Assembly: GCF_017562075.2 (NCBI RefSeq)
Contig: NC_054082.1
Location: 36,883,442 to 36,947,441, forward strand
Origin: Anopheles merus
Lineage: Eukaryota; Arthropoda; Insecta; Diptera; Culicidae
DNA: 64,000 nucleotides
Direction of reading: 5' to 3'
Shown in pieces: positions 1 through 12,509 of this stretch. How positions within the stretch are numbered: position 1 is the stretch's first letter; every line of letters starts with the position of its first letter. The position numbers and the translations under genes are program-made. The notes beneath the pieces are model-generated. The model did not search any database. It was not told the origin of the DNA and saw only the letters and a list, made by a program, of their open reading frames with translations.

Positions 1-1023
1 AGGTGGCAAACACGGTAATGCGCAACACGTGCAGGTGTGGAGTGTTTGGTGGCGTTGGTACGCCACCGAAGGTTGCAGTGCAGCGTGTGTAGCGTATGTA
101 GGTTTTGCACTACACTGCCCGCGAATGGCGTATCCCGCGTCACGAGTAACAAAGAACGCTCGGGCCACAAGAGAGAAACCTGCTGCTTAAGCTTTGTTGG
201 AGTAGAACAATATTTTAAAAATATTAAACATTCGGCAATCTAGCTTACAAGTAGGATTGTTTAATCAAGAAGCTCAAAGTGATCGCAACTTTCGAAACTT
301 GTAACGTTTCGTCGCCAAAGTTCGTCGCCTATCGCCCTATTTTCATCAATTTCTTATCGCGCGTGTGGTTTTGCCCGCGGTCCGGGGGCTCGGTTTTGCC
401 TTCACAAAACAACGGCCGCCGATCGGTGGGAATTATATAGTGAGTCGCACAACACAACACAACACACCACGCGCGCGTTATCGTGAGGTTTTGCTGGAAT
501 GGCCCTTTTTGCGCCCATCATCTCTAATCTCTTACCACCACCGGCCGGCTATCTGATTGGACCATTTGGACCCATCGGTCAGTGTGTACTGTGTGTGTGG
601 GGGTGCCAGTGGTGCTGCTGTCCGCGTTTTCCGCAAACACGCGTAAACCACACGCACTGTGTGCTGTGATAACAGCTGTACCGAGGCCCGCCGATGGAAA
701 AACAACCATCTGCCGTCTGCCCGAACGGGAAACGGTCGGTTGGTCGTGCTGCGTACACCCAGTACCAAGCCAAAAACCGCACGGTTTCGTACCTTATCAG
801 ATGGGTGAAAGATAACGGCAAGCATCCGCCGCGAAGGAAGCGACCATCCCGGACCATCGGGGCCCATCGACGGGTCGCTGATTCGTTGTTGTTCCAAGCT
901 ATGTCTGTGCTTATCGACAAATTGGGGGGAGGGCCCTCTTACTCTCTCAGTGCGATTAGCCGCGGGAGCTCGGTGCAACATGCGAATGGATGGATCGAAA
1001 TCTACATAAAGTGTTTATGACTG

Positions 1024-1557
1024 ATGATGCGATGGACGGTAGACAAATTGGTCGCCGTCCAGAGAATCAACAAGCAGATGCAAATATACTGTCTTGAGCT
1101 GATTGCCCACAGCACTGCACGTTATCACACTGTGTGCGCCAATGAGGACATGGTCGGTAAAGGAAGTGCGGGAATTGAATCAACTGCCAACGAAATTTGT
1201 TGCTTTCTTATAATTTACAGAGATTACAGCACGACCACACTGAGTAAAATCTACAGCGAAGTTGACGGATTGACAAGGGAATTCTTTAACAATCAGCCGA
1301 TGTGGAATATGAATAAAATCTTGTGCACGGCTTGGGACATTTGTGAACATTTAAACATTACTAGTTCAACGACTTCAAAGATACTTATGTTAAATGAACA
1401 GTGCAATTTGAAACATTTACCGATTTTATATTTTATATTGCATCTACTCGGACCCTTTCGCGGTTTGAGTCCATCCAATCGAAAGCAACTGTTTGAAATC
1501 CCGCCCCTTGCTGCCTGTGTAGAGGAAGTCAGGATAGTATTTTCACCGGACTCCTAG
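1024..1557 (+). CDS. 177-residue ORF, function unknown
   Basis: ATG at 1024 to TAG at 1557. The second half (IYSEVDGLTREFFNNQPMWN to the end, with LPILYFILHLLGPFRGLSPS) looks more protein-like than the first. There is no signal peptide; one hydrophobic segment lies near residues 142-153. A possible 64 bp intron (1157-1220, GTAAAG...TTACAG) fails, because removing it joins to a frame that has a TGA at 1143. An ORF of this length is expected about once by chance in 64 kb. Confidence 0.22.
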   Translation: MMRWTVDKLVAVQRINKQMQIYCLELIAHSTARYHTVCANEDMVGKGSAGIESTANEICCFLIIYRDYSTTTLSKIYSEVDGLTREFFNNQPMWNMNKILCTAWDICEHLNITSSTTSKILMLNEQCNLKHLPILYFILHLLGPFRGLSPSNRKQLFEIPPLAACVEEVRIVFSPDS

Positions 1558-2308
1558 GCGGAAGCATCGACTGTCCAGTGTTGCTCTCGTGGATTCACTT
1601 CTACATTCTTTCCAGATCACTCCTTGGCCGGCCAACGCAGGCGGCCGATGAAATCCGGACCCAGATGGTATGTGCCATTTACTAAACTCAGTTGATGATC
1701 TCTACGAGCCTGGAATGATTGCAGGAGAGCTGGCTTCACGTTTAGGTGTTTAGAATACGTTAAATCATATCGATGTATAATTTTCTTTTCTATTTGTTAA
1801 TAATTGTACACTGAGGGCTCTATAGCTCATCGATAAACAAACATTAAACATTATGGATTTATTGGTCAATTGGCCTCAAATTATTATAATTGTTGACAAG
1901 ACTTGGATTTAGCCTATAATATAAAACATAAATATAAAAAGGGATCCATTGTGAATGAAGTCAGTGCTTGAATAATGCTCAATCCATTAAACAAAGTCTG
2001 ATTCTGTTTCGTCATTGGAAATGTGTCATTTCAACAAACGATTATTTTCATTTTTGCCCTAAATTAAGATTAAAATTTTCATCATTATTTTCCTTACCAA
2101 AAAAGACGACACCTATCGTACATACATGCAAACAAAACGGCATGTTTCTTATGTTCTTACCCAAACACTTGTTTGGTGCATTTTTGCACGGATTTAAATA
2201 GCCACGGAGCAGCTCGTGGCCTACTAATCGTTCGTCCAGCAACACGTGTTGCGTTATTTTTGTTGCTAAAATGTGATTGTATGCGTGTGTGAGTGCCAAC
2301 CAAGGTTT

Positions 2309-2341
2309 CTCTCTCTCTCTCTCTCTGGGTCTCTCTCTCTC
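2309..2341. repeat. (CT)n microsatellite, interrupted
   Basis: CT units at 2309-2326 and 2330-2341 are separated by GGG. Confidence 0.95.
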
Positions 2342-4230
2342 CCTTACTCATAACCTTTTGCTGCCGCCTCGGGCATCCCTTGAGCCGCGGGAAGAAGATG
2401 CCTATGTATGAACCGGACTGACACGTGTGCTGCGCTGTGATGACGACAGGGTTACACCGATCAGCAGGCCGGCTACACTAGCGTGTAATCACTAGCAAGA
2501 AATAGCGATAAACCCGCATCATAAGTATAAAGTATGGCCAAAGAAGTCGCTTCGGCGAAGGTGGCAATCTTTGCACGGAATGGGTTTTATAACATCACGT
2601 ACGCGTTTGCCTAGCTGTCCTAGCCCCCAGTGTGTGCTCCATGTTTGCCGTCCATCACGCACTAGTTGACAGGAATCGTAGCTGTGAACTTTGTTTTGTG
2701 CATTTTATAATAGAAAAACAAATGTAAAGCATACGACACTTGACACTTGGTTAGAAGGTTCAAGTGTTATTACACCGCAAACACACGCCCTGTACCTACC
2801 CGTAGCTTCATGCGCCCGAAATGGAAAGCAAACAGCGTAAACTGCGCCGATCGTTGGATTAAACATTAATCTGCTTTTAATGAAGAAAAACAGTGCAACA
2901 AGCCTGGACAAGACCGGGCCACCGAAGCGACGACCGTACGCCGACACGGTCAGTCGCGGGAAAATGGGGTCAGTCAAAATCAAAAATTTAATCCTACTAC
3001 TGCTGTGCTTCCCCGGCCTTAAGAGGGCCGAATCTTAGCGACTCTAATGAGGTGTAGGCATCGGTGGAGATGGGTTTTTTTTCGCTGGCGTTCGCTGTAC
3101 AGCAACGGGCCGGGGAGGTTAATTGTTGTTTATTCCAATCATCATGGGGCCGGGGTAGTCGGCCCCATCGAACGAACGAACGAACCAACGCCGTGAACGT
3201 TTTTGTGGGGAGGCGAAACTGACGAGGGAATTCCCTTTTTACTCCCTGCAGGAAGCAGGTTATTGTTGATGGTGCTGCTGCTGCTGCTGCTGCTGTCCTC
3301 CTTTTTTGCTCGCCCGAATGATCGCGGGTGAAGGAAGATGGTAGTAAAATCCCCGGAAAACGCAAACGAATCCACTCAGATGCAGGGACAGTAGCAGTGC
3401 AGAAAGGTAAAGCGTGGTTTTGCAAATGGGCATTCTCAATGAAACAAATCGTTTCCAACTTCTATCTCAGGAAGGCTTCAGAATTTTGTTTCCCCTTTTG
3501 GGTATTTACGAATTTCTTTTTGACTGAATTTTAAAGATAAACGCTCGAATTTTATATCTACACTGCAAAGAAAACATCCCGGTGAATACTTATTTAACGC
3601 TAAAAAAATAAACAAATCGTTGTTTGTTGTATTCTTGATTAGCTCATGGACGAGTCTTTTTTTTACCCGAAAGTTTTATCCGGAAAGGAAAAACAGTTAA
3701 ATGTTGTACTGCGGTGAAAAGTATAATATATCCAATAAAACGGAAAAAGATAAATAAAAAGCCTTTGCGATTAGATACTCTAAAAAATAGTAAATTTTAA
3801 ACATTATCGATAATTGTATCTGCTAATTAGACACGGAAAATCCAACCCGAAAATTGAATATTGTACACAGGAATACAGACACACAGGCTAAATTTTTCAT
3901 CATTTTAACTGGGTTTATAGGATCAATTAAATTAATTGATTTTGAGTTCAAATGTAACAAGGACTTAATTAATATAAAATATCTATAGCATTGCGAGTAA
4001 TGTAAGATCGAGTATTTTAAAGTTCTGTAAATAAAGGTTACATTGAGTTTTAAGGAGGATAATTAAAAAATGGTTATCAGAGCACATTATCATAACATAA
4101 AAAGCTATAATTCATGGCACATTTCAAATATTCTAGTTGGAAAAATATTGTTTTAATAAAAACTGGCTGAATTTTACGAAAACATAACACAAATTTAAAA
4201 ACAAACTCAGGATATTGTTATTCAATATAT

Positions 4231-4301
4231 ACTTTGATTTATTATCCGTGCTATTCGAGTATCCGGGTGTGGTCGAGTCGCGGATAAACGAAGCTCTACT
4301 G
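4231..4301 (-). mobile_element. Possible solitary pogo/Tigger-type transposon end
   Basis: The minus strand from 4301 reads CAGTAGAGCTTCGTTTATCC and is followed by further CGGATA-type motifs. TA is adjacent at 4302-4303. This is the look of a pogo-type terminal repeat with ATCCG-rich sub-terminal DNA. I could not find a matching opposite end in 3540-4230, so only one end may survive, or the likeness is chance. Confidence 0.35.
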
Positions 4302-5393
4302 TATTTTTAGGAATAATGGAGTCTTTCACAATCAGTGTCTAGTCAGATTTTTTTTTACATTAAATTTGACAGTTGGTGGCTGAAATCATATCAACACTTC
4401 ATTCTTCATCACACACTCCAACCTTTTGACGTGCGCCAACAATCGTTACGCACTGTAGAGCCAATCAGTGCATCCCCTCCCCTCTCCCCTTTGTCCCTTC
4501 CAAGTCAGCCTTCTAAGAGCCAAGATGATGAGTCGCTCATGATGATCTTACACGGATTACAAAGAACGCGCTGGCTGCCGGCATTCCCGACGCGAAAGGT
4601 CGCAGGAGGGAAGGGTCAAAGACGCACTGCAACGGGATCATTGTGAGGAGGGGCGGGGAGGAGAGAAGTTAGCATCGAAATCATTCTGACTGTCGTTCGG
4701 GGAAGGAGGAAGGCAGGCGGCCAGAGACAAAACAACATAGCGGGATTTTATTTCAGCCGTTTGGTCTGTGTGTGTGTGTGTGTGTTTGTTGCTTCTTCTC
4801 GATCGCGCTCATTCCGGTTTTGCCTGGATGGCCGGCGAACGCGCTCACGGAGTCATATTAAGTGGTGCGCCCGCGGTAAGCCGCTAACCATCTTCCCACA
4901 CCGTCCCACCGGCCCATCTCCCCTCAGCACAGCAGCAACAGCAACAACAACAAAACATAACATTCCCCCCCTACCTTCCTCTCCCAATTGCCATCGCCAC
5001 GCCGCACCACCGTAAGAAGGCTAATCGGGGATCCAAACACACACACACACACACAGCCACACATTTGCACGAGCGCACGCGCCTTCAGGTTCCAGGCGAC
5101 CAGGCCGATGGAGAACATTGGGGATGGATGGGAGGCCATCCCTGCCCCCCCCCCCCTCTCCCGTCCCTCCCTCCCTCTACCCAGACCACAAACAAATCCG
5201 AATCGAAACCGTTCACGACACGTTTGCGCATGCTCTGGCGCTGCGTTTGTGGAGCGCAGCTCCAGGTTGGACAAGCCGGCCGGCCTGGCGACGAACCGGC
5301 CGGTGTTTGGCCTCGTTTTTGGTGCTGGATTTGGTAAGCGCGTTTTGGGCGGGCCGAATTCACCGAATTTAGATGCGTTAGAACCGCTACTGC

Positions 5394-5395
<2 letters not shown>

Positions 5396-5480
<85 letters not shown>
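5396..5480. repeat. (TG)n microsatellite, 85 bp
   Basis: About 42 uninterrupted TG units, the longest simple repeat in the window. It is likely highly variable in length and may adopt Z-DNA. Confidence 0.98.
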
Positions 5481-5481
<1 letters not shown>

Positions 5482-7112
5482 AGTAAATAGAACTGTGATG
5501 GGTTCAGGTGGCACGATCTAACCTGTTCGCTGTTGGGCTGCATCGGGGAAGTTGGCGGTTTCCGTTCTTTTTCCCACACTGCAAAACATTTAAGAGTTCG
5601 TTTTCTTACTTTAAATTTTACCCATTCGCTAATTCGAAAGTTGAGGTCATCCCCGGAACCATCTTCGAGCGATTATCGATGGTTTCAGCCCCTTATCAGC
5701 CTCCTTTCAAAGGCGTCATTAAACCGCTTATCGAAAAACTGCATTCGGGTCAACTGAGGACAATTAAATCACGTATCTCGCGAAACCATACGGAAGTAAT
5801 AATCATAAAACTCCATTTCATCGTGTGTGTGCTTTTGCGTTCTGTTAAAATCTTTGCTTCGCCATGCTTTTTGGGGCGGCTTTCTGTTGGCTCGGGGGGG
5901 TTGCATGAAGCGAAAGGGTCGCGAAATAAAAGGCTCAATAAAGTACCGTTCTGAGGAGGAAAGGCAACAAAACCGGTCACCGGTGGTCTGGGGCAGAACA
6001 TCTGCAAATTCATTACAAAGTGAGGAGTGGATGATGAAACTCATTCTCAAATTTGCACACTTTTTGGTAGAAGACGTGTTTGGGTTGCTTTCCAGCCGTT
6101 TGTTTGAACTGATTCGCCTAGTCAGATTTTACTAATTCGTTGGCGCGTGTTCCCTCTGTTCCTCTGTACCATCCCGGCTATGCTATTGCCTGTGTGTGTT
6201 GCATTGCAAAGGGTCAATATCCCGCTCTTCACAGTGACAAACGGTTCAAATTTCGCTGTCATAAAACTCACAATCAACCCCGCCGATCAGCCTGAGATGA
6301 TGCTGACAACAACGGCGCAGACGGTGGGGAGGAAGCGATCGCAAAACCGATCGATAACATCCACACCCCGCATGCAAATTAGGCGGGGATGGTCGGTAAA
6401 CCAGCCAGTTCTTTTCTCATTTTCGGGCACCGCTGCTCTTGGATCGGGACAGGAAACGGCTGCGCAGCCATAAAATCAGCACACGATCAGCGGCGGCAGT
6501 GGAAAGGGAGCGAGAAGCGAGCCGTTGCTACTGATCGCCGGTCATTTTCTGCACTATCGCTAGCCTCGATCGGCGGTGGGAGGAATGGCAAACAACCGGA
6601 CCAGACAGGATTAACACATCCATCAGTCCCCGGGGCGACCTGTTCCGGAGTGTGGCTCGTTATGACGTCAAATGGCAGCGGGACTGGGATGATGCGAACC
6701 AGCTGAGCCCGGCCGAAACCGTGCAATTATTTGCGCTTTCTTCCAAACCTCATCCTCATTTCATCGCGGGTTCGCGGCCTTCCCAACGTTGAACTGTTTA
6801 TGAGCTTTTAAACGGTGGATTTTCCGTCCGCTGGCAAACAAATGCGAAAGAAACGCGGGTGATTTCATGTTTTGTGTTGCGGTGATTCCGGGCGCGTGGG
6901 TCAGGCAGTTTACAGTCAGGAATCGTAACGGAAGTGGGATTAGCCACCGTTTGCCGGCTGTGTGGCGGGCTCGAATGAGGTGAAGGAAAACGGCTGATGA
7001 AAACGGTCTGGAGCGTTATAATGCTTTAGAAAAGTATAATTTGTTTGGATGTTTTGTCCATCGTTGTCTATCGATTCGCAACTTCAAGGATTTCCTTTAT
7101 TTGACAGGATAC

Positions 7113-7262
7113 AAAAGTCTTCTTCATCTATTTGGCGTAACGTCCTACGCGTACATGCCGGCCTATACAGGCTTTCGAGATTTAATTCATTACCACGTAG
7201 CCGGATAGTCAATCCTTGCTACGGGGGAACGGTCCATTCTGGTCTTGAACCCTTGACGAATG
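7113..7262 (-). mobile_element. SINE-like interspersed repeat
   Basis: On the minus strand, a B-box-like GGTTCAAGACC (7251-7241) is followed by a GC-rich body containing GTAGCAAGGATTGACTATCC and GGCTACGTGGTAATG, ending ACGTTACGCCAAATAGATGAAGAAGAC with a short GAA tail. This arrangement and the recalled abundance of TGGCGTAACGTCC-type repeats in mosquitoes suggest a tRNA-derived SINE of the SINE200 sort. No convincing A-box is seen, so it is either 5' truncated or diverged. No target duplication found. Confidence 0.5.
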
Positions 7263-9490
7263 CAAAAGTAAAGATTCGATAAAAATTACCAGTTAATTGT
7301 TGAATTATTTTTATGCATTTGAAAATAAAACGAAAGAATTGAATTAAAATGGCAAAATGTTTGGCAGTTTTTTTTGTTTTCTACACACAATTTTAAAGTA
7401 GAAAATGAATGATTTGTTTTACCACTATTATTATGAACGAAATTGATTAATATTGATTTTTCAAAACAGTAAAATAACGGTTAATAATCTCTAAATTCTG
7501 CCAAATACTGCCAATATTCATCTAAAGCTGTATTTTGTCTATGAAAAACATACCAAAATCACAACCGTAAATTTAAATGAATTTCATGAAAATCTAATGA
7601 AATATTTCATGAAACGCTTTCAATTTGACCAGCGGAACTCTGTGAGCGTGCTCCAACATATTTCAAACGATACTCACCACTCATTTAGCCGTTGGTTTTG
7701 ATAATGGGAGGTACAATTTAAAACATGCGATTTCCGACAAAAATTAGGCTCGATTTAAGCTTCATTTATTGGATAAATTTCTAAGGCACTTTATTCAAAG
7801 TTTTCTAAAAATCTTTAAACAATTACATGAGTAACACCCACCAATGAAACATAACACAAAATTTTTGACTTTAAATTTAAATTTTTTTTATTAACACACT
7901 TTTAAGCGTGGAAAGAAAATGTATTTGTGATATTTTGCGACATGAAATTAGCATTAACATCAAACATAATTTGTTTTTAAATATACATTCTATATTTTCG
8001 TCTGTTTTTAGCATGCAATCTTTTGTTCCTTTATTGACAATATTCTTAAACTAGAAATCTTTCCACACTGTTCCGTTCAATAGTAGGTTTCTTTTTTTTT
8101 GGCCCATTTACTTTCCCGTTCCGTTACACTGGCAAAACGAATCACACTGTCTTAAGTGTTAACAAATGGCCCAACTTTACCTGCGGCACTACGCTGTGAT
8201 CATTGTGATTGTAACGAGCATTTCACAGTCAATAAAACCAATGGGAAGAAAAGCAGGGATGCTCTTCAAAATAAACCTTTTTGCCTTATCTATCCTCTAG
8301 TCTTTGCTGCTTATCGATAGGAACGGATTTGGATGATTTAATATTAACGCATTAAGCAGTCGCATCATCTGCTGTTCTTGTCTTTTGCAAACAGATTTGG
8401 AAATGTTTTCCGAACGATTTTTACAAACAAATCCTGCTCCAATATTTTTGTTTTCCAACTAACAATTACAATCTATCTGGTTTGATGTTTATTTTCAAAT
8501 GTGTTTGCTTTGCTTGCTGACAAGCACAAAAACACGCGCATACAGCCGAGAGTGATGGTTGCTATTTTCAATAGAAAAACAGCAAACCCAACAACAAGCT
8601 CGACAAAAGTTTTGTTCCACTTTAATTTTTTCATCTTAAAAATCTATTATAAAGGACGAGATTTGTTTCATTCATAGTGCTACTAATGTATGTGTAGAGC
8701 TACATTCTCAATCAGCCAAGCAAAGAAAAAAAAAACTTCCCTCAAATCGTATCAACGTCTCAACACTCTTTGTATAATCATACAACTACGATTAGAAGAT
8801 GTGCGATTGCGGTACGCGCGACGATAGAGAAAATCTGAAATATGCATCGCGAAAAGTGCTCTTAAGACCTAACATAGAAACAGCACGACAATAATAAATC
8901 AAAAACTGACGCAATCATTCAGGATGTCACAGGGCATGAATTGATCCTTACAGCATAAAGTGTAAATATGAGTGACTGGTCCCTTTTCCTGCTACGTTTG
9001 GTTGCTTTGTCTTTTCTTTTTTCAGGTGGCTTCTTCTTGTCAAAGTTAGTGTGTGACCAAAGGGCGACTCGCCACCGGCCCCACGGGATGGAACGCTGTT
9101 GATCCCGTTCACGATTCACGCTTCACCGATGGAGGAGCTATAGGTATATATATATATATATATCGGTAGGCTTACTTGTCTAACCCGTAGCTTCTAGGTT
9201 TTCGCTTGTCACACGCGCAACGTACGTTATCTATCACTTTGGGGGAATTGCTTTTTTCCAGTTAAGGCGTGGTTTGGTATCACTTAAAACGCTAAAACGC
9301 CACCGAAAATCGAATCAGTCAGAATTTCGAACACGCAACAGACGGGCAGCAGGGCCACGTCTCATGGAATCTCACACAGTACCGCACAGACCGGGGAAGG
9401 TGGTCTGCGCGTTGTTTGTTTTGTTTTTGCTACAAATGCTGCACGTTTCCGCTTTGGGCCTCACTTATCAGTGCTGTGCCTTCACGTGTT
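7263..9490. other. 3' flank of the CD36-type gene, AT-rich
   Basis: No coding content recognised. On the minus strand AATAAA occurs at 8493-8488 and again near 8033 and 7768. The first would give the CD36-type mRNA a 3' UTR of about 1 kb. Confidence 0.5.
9145..9162. repeat. (TA)n microsatellite, 18 bp
   Basis: Nine TA units in the likely 3' flank of the CD36-type gene. Confidence 0.95.
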
Positions 9491-12400
9491 TCACGCTTTA
9501 ACGATCGTCACATTGCGGCCCTCGATCAGTGGTGCACTCTCCGGTTCGGCCGATTGCGGCGACTGGGGACGATCGGGCAGCGGTTGCTTTTCCGGCTTTT
9601 CGAGCAGCTTGTCCACCAGCACGATTGCGGTGGCCGTTGTCGCTTTGCCGTTCTTCTGCTTGTCGCCCGCCCCGAGCAGAGGCTTCTCGTTGGAGAGTGC
9701 GAACGAACGGACACCGTTCAGGGCGGCCGGATCCTTGGTACCGATCGTACCGGCTACGCGCCGCCTTCGGAAGAACGTACGCTCCAGTGGGATCCAGAGC
9801 AGCATTAGCGCACCGAACACTACCATTGCGATGCCACAGAGCCGCACGATCGAGGGTATGGTTAGCGCTTGGCCGATTTCGCCCGCCAGCTCGGAGGGCA
9901 TCAGCACGTGCTGCTCGAACCATAGCACGGGCAGGAAGACGCGTTTCACATCGGAGAAGAGGCTACCGGAGCAAAAGGAAGGGATGTGTTAGCAAACGGT
10001 CCATTACATTGCCATTCTTCGCCAACTTACTTGATGTTCTCGTACGGTTCAATCATAATGTTTAGCTGCAAGCGTGCGGCTACGTCCAGCGGCACCGAGG
10101 TGGTCTGTAACGAATCGTTCCCAACAAAAGCAGTTAGCACCATTTGCGCTACCTCACCACACCGTAAGAAGCAAAAGCTTACCGGCTCCATGGACATGTA
10201 AAACTGATGCTTATCCTTGGACGGGCTCAAACCCTCCACCTGGTCGAGATAGAACGGATCGGCACCGTAGTAGTGCGGGAAGGACACAAACACGGGCGTA
10301 CCGAACCGGCAGGACGAAATGTTCAGCACCCCCGAGGGCACGATCTCGCCCGCACTGAAGCAGGCCGTCTCCGGGTAGAGCGTCCCGTTGTCGATCGCTC
10401 TCCGATCGCCCGAATACTTGTACGCCTTCAGCCCGTGAATGGTGACTTCCTCCTCAAAGTCGAGCGGCAAGCTGCGGCACATGTCGGGCGTGAACAGCTC
10501 GATCGGTCGCTCCTTGGACAGACCCGGTGGGTAGAACTCACCGGCCGATCCGTTCAGCATGCCGCACGTACCTTCAAAAAGTCCGTCCGCGGCTTGTAGT
10601 TCCATTCGCCCATCTTGCCCAGCATACCGATGTCCTCCACGCCCGTGTGCACGTTGTAGTGGCCGATCAGGTCCGCCGAGTTGTTACGCTACACGGGTTT
10701 TTTTTTGTGGAAAGGGAAAGTGTGGTGATATAAGTGAGTGTGATCAATGGTTTTACAACATTCGCTAGTTACCGTGTAGAACCATCCAACACGATCGAAC
10801 GGTACTTCGTCGGCGTCAAACATGTGTTTGCCCATCAGCACCATATTGTCCTCGTAGCCGTCGAACAGCAGCTCGCCCGCCGTTTTGACTACGTTGATCT
10901 TCTGCTCGTACACGTTCAACCCCAGCGAGACACCCTTCTGCTTGAGGTAGCCCCAGTATTTGGACCGTTTGGCTGCCGACTGCAAGTGACCAGATTGAAA
11001 TGGGAATCCGTTAGCGATCGCAGGTGTTAAAGGGAATTTGGGACAATCGTTTGAAGGTGATAGATCTTGCTTAATTTAATTGAAAATATGAAAAGATCTA
11101 ATGATGAATCAAAAAGGTCCTTCTTAAATAAGATTTAGGCTTAAAAATACCTTCGTTTTTAGACTGAAACGTGTAATTATGTACGTTTTTCAGGTTTTCT
11201 TAAACACTTATCAATGAAGATCGAGTGATCTTATCTTACGTATGTTAAGGCCGTAACGGAAAATTCAAAATGCCTAGCTCCTAGTCCTTATCTTAACAGA
11301 AGTTGCAGCCCGTGAAAAAGGTTTTAACGATCAGTTTTCATGGTATTATATTTGTATCTGTATTATAATTCAATTAATTTGAGCTTCTTGTAATCAATAG
11401 TCATGTATTGCCTATATGTTCTAAATTAATGATTCAAATCAAATCCAATCGATGGAAGTTACTACGATTGGAAGGAACAAACTGTGAAGCTGTACAGGTT
11501 TCATCCCCAAGCTCAGTAAACTTCCCAACAGTGAATCACAGTACGATCACATGTTACGAAACCACTCAGCAGTGCGGATAGGAGTTCGTTCCATATTGTT
11601 TGATGCATTAGCATGTTCATTAACTCCAGTCTTAATAGCCGGTTCCGCCACACACTGCTCGGATTGTCACGGTGGTGCATTATAGCAGTAATAGGATTGT
11701 CAATCCACAGTTCGCACTCAAGCATTGGGGGACTTTGGAATTGATCGTGATCGTGATCGATCAAATGCCTGAAAGCACATGAGGTAACTTACCACAGCGA
11801 CAATGTTGATACTACTAATCACATCGTCCAGACTGCCGTTGCTGCCCTCCTCGTCGAAGTAGTAGAGGCTCTTCTTCCGGTAGCTCACGGTCGCGTTCGC
11901 ATCGTGCCACTCGATGTCCACCTTGGTCGGATGCTCGATAAACCGGTACGGGCCGAGCTCCTCCAGGATCGGTTTCGTCGAGTGGTTGGTAATGTCCTCC
12001 GGGTTGGTCCAGTTGAAGAAGTACACGTCCATGGCGAGCGGGAACGGTGGCGACACCCAGGAATCGTAACTGCGCGACCCGGGTCGCAGCTTCAGCTCCT
12101 GTGTGCGGGCAATAAGGAAGGGAGGAAGCATATTAGCAAAGCGATGAAATTTCATTCACTCCACATTCAATTGAACCGACCAATCGCGATCGTCCAAGCG
12201 CACACCAGCGAGGCAACTGGGGTTAATTGGCCAGTCAATCGATCAGTTCGGGCGAGACCTTTCACAATTGAATTTCCCTGTCACTTTCGGTTCAGATCTT
12301 TCATGGCTTTCCCGTGCTTCCCTTTTGGCTGGCTTACCTCGTGCAGTATGTCCTGGAAAATGATCGGGAAGAACAGTATGAAGAAGGTCCCGCTGGCAAC

Positions 12401-12509
12401 CAGCAGCAGTCCGGACGATGTAAGAATACACCGCCGGTTACAGAACTCCTTCACGAGCATCTTGCTGCGTCTCGGTGCTGCTGCTACTCCAGCTCCAGTC
12501 GATGGTGAT
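9491..12509 (-). CDS. CD36 / scavenger receptor class B family protein, exons 2-7
   Basis: Six minus-strand exons join through GT..AG introns: 12509-12338, 12098-11793, 10979-10773, 10688-10183, 10104-10031, 9962-9491 (TGA at 9493-9491). Introns 2-4 are phase 0 and all junctions keep frame. With the distal exon at 22371-22477 the product is about 614 aa, a normal size for the family plus cytoplasmic tails. Seen: N-terminal membrane helix (about residues 62-84, FILFFPIIF), the family start ELKLRPGSRSYDSW with FNWTNPEDITNHS, a large N-glycosylatable ectodomain with Cys in CGMLNGSAGEF, DMCRSL, TACFSAG and SSCRFG, a second helix near residues 496-517, and a ~97-residue basic C-terminal tail. The family binds lipids, lipoproteins or modified ligands at the cell surface or in endosomes; the ligand here is unknown. 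Exon 5 carries a one-base frame break near 10576-10580. Met at 12460 could serve as a start if a nearer promoter is used. A possible minus-strand AATAAA lies at 8493-8488. Family call firm; subfamily not assigned. Confidence 0.94.
10575..10581 (-). other. One-base frame break in the CD36-type gene (T5 run)
   Basis: On the minus strand exon 5 reads ...KPRTDF in the frame set by the upstream splice, then would run LKVRAAC and hit TGA. The conserved continuation (EGTCGMLNGSAGEF) is in the next frame. One extra T in the five-T run restores a continuous FFEGTCG reading. No intron of usable size fits here, although AAG|GTACGT happens to look like a donor. A homopolymer sequencing error is the simplest explanation; a real disabling deletion is possible. 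Confidence 0.85.

Larger units (their letters stand above)
1..7112. other. Gene-poor stretch
   Basis: Besides the 1024-1557 ORF I see only simple repeats: CT at 2309, a CTG run near 3273-3294, GT near 4767, AC near 5037 and the long TG tract. Other open frames here are short, begin at non-ATG codons or are products of the TG/CA tract. 3540-4320 is AT-rich and ends in a possible transposon end. Confidence 0.6.

Noticed and set aside
1157..1220. A 64 bp GTAAAG...TTACAG intron inside the 1024-1557 ORF
   Set aside because: Removing it joins the downstream frame to an upstream frame with a TGA at 1143 and no start after it.
4924..5579. ORFs of 164-196 codons with long Thr-His or Cys-Val runs
   Set aside because: They exist only because the TG/CA microsatellite has no stops in most frames.
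9471..10065. Two 170-180 codon plus-strand ORFs
   Set aside because: They are antisense shadows of GC-rich coding exons 6 and 7 of the CD36-type gene.
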